A stretch of 64,000 bases of DNA. Source: Thalassoroseus pseudoceratinae. Lineage in GTDB: Bacteria > Planctomycetota > Planctomycetia > Planctomycetales > Planctomycetaceae. The position numbers and the translations under genes were made by a program. The stretch spans positions 186,001-250,000 of the forward strand of contig NZ_JAALXT010000001.1 of assembly GCF_011634775.1 (NCBI RefSeq). The letters are read 5' to 3'. Shown here in pieces: positions 61,481 to 64,000 of this stretch (within the stretch, counting starts at the first letter, position 1; each line of letters starts with the position of its first letter). The notes under the pieces are model-generated. The model ran no database searches, was not told the DNA's origin, and saw only the letters and a program-made list of their open reading frames with translations.

Positions 61481-64000
61481 ATGAACGTCATTGGAATCCG
61501 CAAGTTAGATCAATGGAGTCGACGAGGACGCCTCACGTGCTGGGCAACGTTGTTGCTCGTGACGTTTGTTGCCCACCCCACGCGTGCTGAGATCACCGTC
61601 GAACTGGATGACGCCACTCGAGCCAAATGCGTGAACGTGCTTCGGACTGGTTTGCGGTCGGCGGAATTCTGGCCGTCAATCCATGCGGCAGAGGCCTTGA
61701 CGCTTGGCGGTCATGGAGCAGAAGTTGTCGCGTTCTTGGAACCGATGTTGCAACAACCATTCGACGACCAAAAACGCTGCGGCATCGCTCGGGAATTGGT
61801 GAGAGCCGGCCAGCGTCAACATGCGAAAATCATGCTCGATATTCTCACCGGTGAGGAATCGTTCGGTCACACGCACGCGGCCGAAAGTCTTTACAAAGTC
61901 GGTGAGCTCGGTGACGGTGAAGCCATGTGGCTCCGCTTTCAACAAGACAACGACCAGCGTCTAAAACTCATGGCCGCGGCCGCTTTGGGAAAGTCTGGCG
62001 ACGCAGCGGCTTTGGAGTATGTGCGGGCGATGCTTACCCACGGGAATCCGGAACTCGCCCGAACGGCGGCTTGGATCATCGGACGTATCGGCAACGTAAC
62101 TGACATCAAACGGCTTCAAACCGCTCAGGACAAGATGCCGGACGAATTCAGCCGATGCTATTTTGAACACTCACGGGCCAACCTCGGTGACGCCGAAGCG
62201 CAAGCCGCGTTGGTCCAAAACCTTGATTCCGACGACCCCGCCATTCGCACCTACGCGGCAACATTCGCCGGCGAGGCTCGCATTGCCGATGCCGTCCCCA
62301 AACTTATTGCTATGTTGGACGATGAAACTTTGGATGTCCGAGTCCGCGCGGCTCAATCGCTGTTGGTCTTGGCTCAAGAACCAACAGATTCTACAAGCCT
62401 CACCGTGCTGCCCAACGCGACGGAATCGGTTTACGACGCGTTGACTCAACAAGCAAAGAAGAAATTTGCCGAGCGTCGACAAGCATTTGAATCATTGGGA
62501 ACTGATGCCGACTATCGTGTATGGCAGGACACACGACGAGAGTTCTTCGTGGAGCAACTCGGCGGGTTTCCCGAAAGAACACTGCTGAACGCCCAGGTGA
62601 CGGGTAAACTCGATGGAGCCGACATCGGCAACGACGACATTCGCGTCGAGAAGATCCTATTCGAGAGCCGACCGAATCATCACGTCACAGCGGTTTTGTA
62701 CTTACCGAAGACCGGCGACGCTCCGTATCCGGCGGTTTTGATCGCGTGTGGCCATTCCAAAACCGGGAAAGGTGCGGAGTACAATCAGCGACTCGGTATT
62801 CTGCTGGCGAAGAACGGTATGGCGGCGATGTGTTACGATCCCATCGGCCAGGGCGAACGGTCGCAGGTTGCCGAGGAGGATGGACACCCCGCGAACCTGT
62901 CCTCCGTCACGGAGCACTTCCTCAGCGGCGTTGGTGCAATTCTGACGGGAACAAACACGGCCCAATATCGGATTTGGGACGGAATGCGGTCGTTAGATTA
63001 CTTGGCGAGTCGAGACGACATCGACGCGACGCGACTCGGTTGCACCGGTTGCTCAGGCGGCGGGACTCTCACCAGTTATCTGATGGCCTTGGATGACCGT
63101 ATTCTGTGTGCCGCTCCGGCCTGCTACATCACGACGCTGGAAGGCCTGATCGAAACTCTCGGTCCGCAAGATTCCGAACAAAATATCTATGGGCAAATCG
63201 AATTTGGCATGGAGCAAACTGACTATGTTCTCATGCGGGCTCCAAAACCAACACTCATTTGCAGCACGACGGATGACTATTTCGGCATCGAAGGTGCGTG
63301 GGACACGTTCCGTCAGGCGAAGCGATTCTACGGGAGACTTGGACGACCGGAACGTGTCAACCTTGTCGAAACCGCTGGCAAACACGGGATCACACAAACT
63401 GGTCGCGAAACCATCGTCCGCTGGATGAAACGATGGCTGGCCGATGTCGACGAAGACGTGGCTGATCCTGGTTTCAATGTCTGGCCGGTCGAGGCACTGC
63501 ATTGCACACCCAAAGGCGAGGTCTTGTTACTCGACGGCGAGCGAACCGTCTTCGATCTCAATGAAGATCTGGCCAAACAAGATCGCACGTCGCGAGAAGA
63601 ATTTGACAACAAGCCCCCGGAATCCGCGCGAGCTACCATTCGCAAAATTGCGGGTGTCCGCCGGATCGAACAACTCCCAACCCCCAAAACGAGAACGCTT
63701 GGGCTCGGGAAGCATGGAGAGATTGAATTTCGTCGGCTGACGATGGAAGTCGGTGACGGCGTGACGTTGCCAATCCTACGGCTTGTTCCATCGAAACCGA
63801 ACGGTCGCCGAGTTCTGCTGCTGGGCGTCGAGAAACAATCCGCCAAGATTGAGCGGCTGAAGACCGAAGCCGAAGACGGCACGGAAGTCTGGGCCGTGGA
63901 TCTGCGGGGAATCGGGGAACTCCGAACGAAGTCTGCCAAAGACTTGTACGGCGATTGGAAAGCGTTCTTCATGGCCTACTTGTTGGGCGAAGCTTTCGTC
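61481..64000 (+). CDS. HEAT-like repeat domain fused to acetyl-xylan-esterase-type alpha/beta hydrolase, 3' truncated
   Basis: 840 codons, open to the window edge. Signal peptide about 1-37 (LTCWATLLLVTFVAHPTRAE). HEAT-like helical repeats from about 60 to 320 (ETLDVRVRAAQSLLVLAQE). From about 360 an alpha/beta hydrolase: nucleophile Ser525 in GCTGCSGGGTLT, Asp598 or Asp599 in CSTTDDYFGIEG, His635 in ETAGKHGITQTG, the order of AXE1/dienelactone-type esterases. After about 720 a second domain begins (VTLPILRLVPSKPNGRRVLL), resembling the start of another alpha/beta hydrolase domain. Probably an esterase acting on carbohydrate in the periplasm; the end is missing. Confidence 0.88.
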   Translation, partial: MNVIGIRKLDQWSRRGRLTCWATLLLVTFVAHPTRAEITVELDDATRAKCVNVLRTGLRSAEFWPSIHAAEALTLGGHGAEVVAFLEPMLQQPFDDQKRCGIARELVRAGQRQHAKIMLDILTGEESFGHTHAAESLYKVGELGDGEAMWLRFQQDNDQRLKLMAAAALGKSGDAAALEYVRAMLTHGNPELARTAAWIIGRIGNVTDIKRLQTAQDKMPDEFSRCYFEHSRANLGDAEAQAALVQNLDSDDPAIRTYAATFAGEARIADAVPKLIAMLDDETLDVRVRAAQSLLVLAQEPTDSTSLTVLPNATESVYDALTQQAKKKFAERRQAFESLGTDADYRVWQDTRREFFVEQLGGFPERTLLNAQVTGKLDGADIGNDDIRVEKILFESRPNHHVTAVLYLPKTGDAPYPAVLIACGHSKTGKGAEYNQRLGILLAKNGMAAMCYDPIGQGERSQVAEEDGHPANLSSVTEHFLSGVGAILTGTNTAQYRIWDGMRSLDYLASRDDIDATRLGCTGCSGGGTLTSYLMALDDRILCAAPACYITTLEGLIETLGPQDSEQNIYGQIEFGMEQTDYVLMRAPKPTLICSTTDDYFGIEGAWDTFRQAKRFYGRLGRPERVNLVETAGKHGITQTGRETIVRWMKRWLADVDEDVADPGFNVWPVEALHCTPKGEVLLLDGERTVFDLNEDLAKQDRTSREEFDNKPPESARATIRKIAGVRRIEQLPTPKTRTLGLGKHGEIEFRRLTMEVGDGVTLPILRLVPSKPNGRRVLLLGVEKQSAKIERLKTEAEDGTEVWAVDLRGIGELRTKSAKDLYGDWKAFFMAYLLGEAFV

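Overview
The window looks like a core-genome stretch of a member of the phylum Planctomycetota, probably class Planctomycetia. The reasons are a DUF1559 prepilin-like protein, a formylglycine-type sulfatase, an ECF sigma factor with a non-zinc anti-sigma partner, a Ser/Thr kinase fused to a membrane anchor, many small lipoproteins with no clear family, Gly/Met-rich secretion-platform proteins and an mraZ gene outside any division cluster. No rRNA, tRNA, insertion sequence, phage gene or CRISPR array was recognised. Both ends cut genes: an M24-like protein at the left and a HEAT/alpha-beta-hydrolase fusion at the right.

Layout. 1-3.1 kb: tail of a probably inactive M24 peptidase homologue, a TonB-like single-pass membrane protein and an acidic coiled-coil protein. 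3.1-8 kb: lipoproteins, a Cys-rich lipoprotein with a strong terminator, a DUF11-type surface protein and a gamma-glutamylcyclotransferase-like protein. 8.2-10.8 kb: an operon of ECF sigma factor, anti-sigma factor and an exported helical protein with a Gly/Arg/Asp tail. 10.9-12.6 kb: orphan mraZ divergent from an HU-type gene across about 0.7 kb holding an 11-bp-periodic GTGGG-like array. 13-17.3 kb: pyrD, trpS, a membrane protein, acpS and a nucleoside phosphorylase, with a convergent CbiX-type chelatase. 17.5-21.2 kb: kinase, apt, a small protein and a YdcF/ElyC-like protein. 21.2-29.7 kb: accA, a methyltransferase, a phosphatase, a lipoprotein, a DUF1559 pseudopilin, lutB, a YkgJ-type protein, hisS and a DksA/TraR zinc-finger protein. 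29.9-35.5 kb: an orphan membrane-fusion protein, an SGNH hydrolase, a sulfatase and a TIGR00300 (LOR/SDH) protein.

35.7-42.7 kb holds the most unusual locus: three minus-strand genes, probably co-transcribed, that start with a PilM protein fused to a membrane-anchored PilN-like half. Two large single-pass proteins follow, with PilO/PilP-like topology and long Gly/Met-rich inserts, and a strong terminator closes the unit. I read it as a divergent inner-membrane platform of a type IV pilus/type II secretion machine.

43-54.4 kb: a large GH38-like protein, cmk and ppa (stop codons abutting), a secreted Cys-rich protein divergent from a double-BON protein, a lipoprotein and a 1057-residue TPR protein. 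54.4-64 kb: nadE translationally coupled to an exported amidase, a DinB-like protein, a TrkA-like K+ regulator, a TPR lipoprotein and the truncated HEAT/hydrolase fusion.

Most calls come from reading motifs by eye. No database search was run, so family names are recognitions and functional couplings are inference unless stated.
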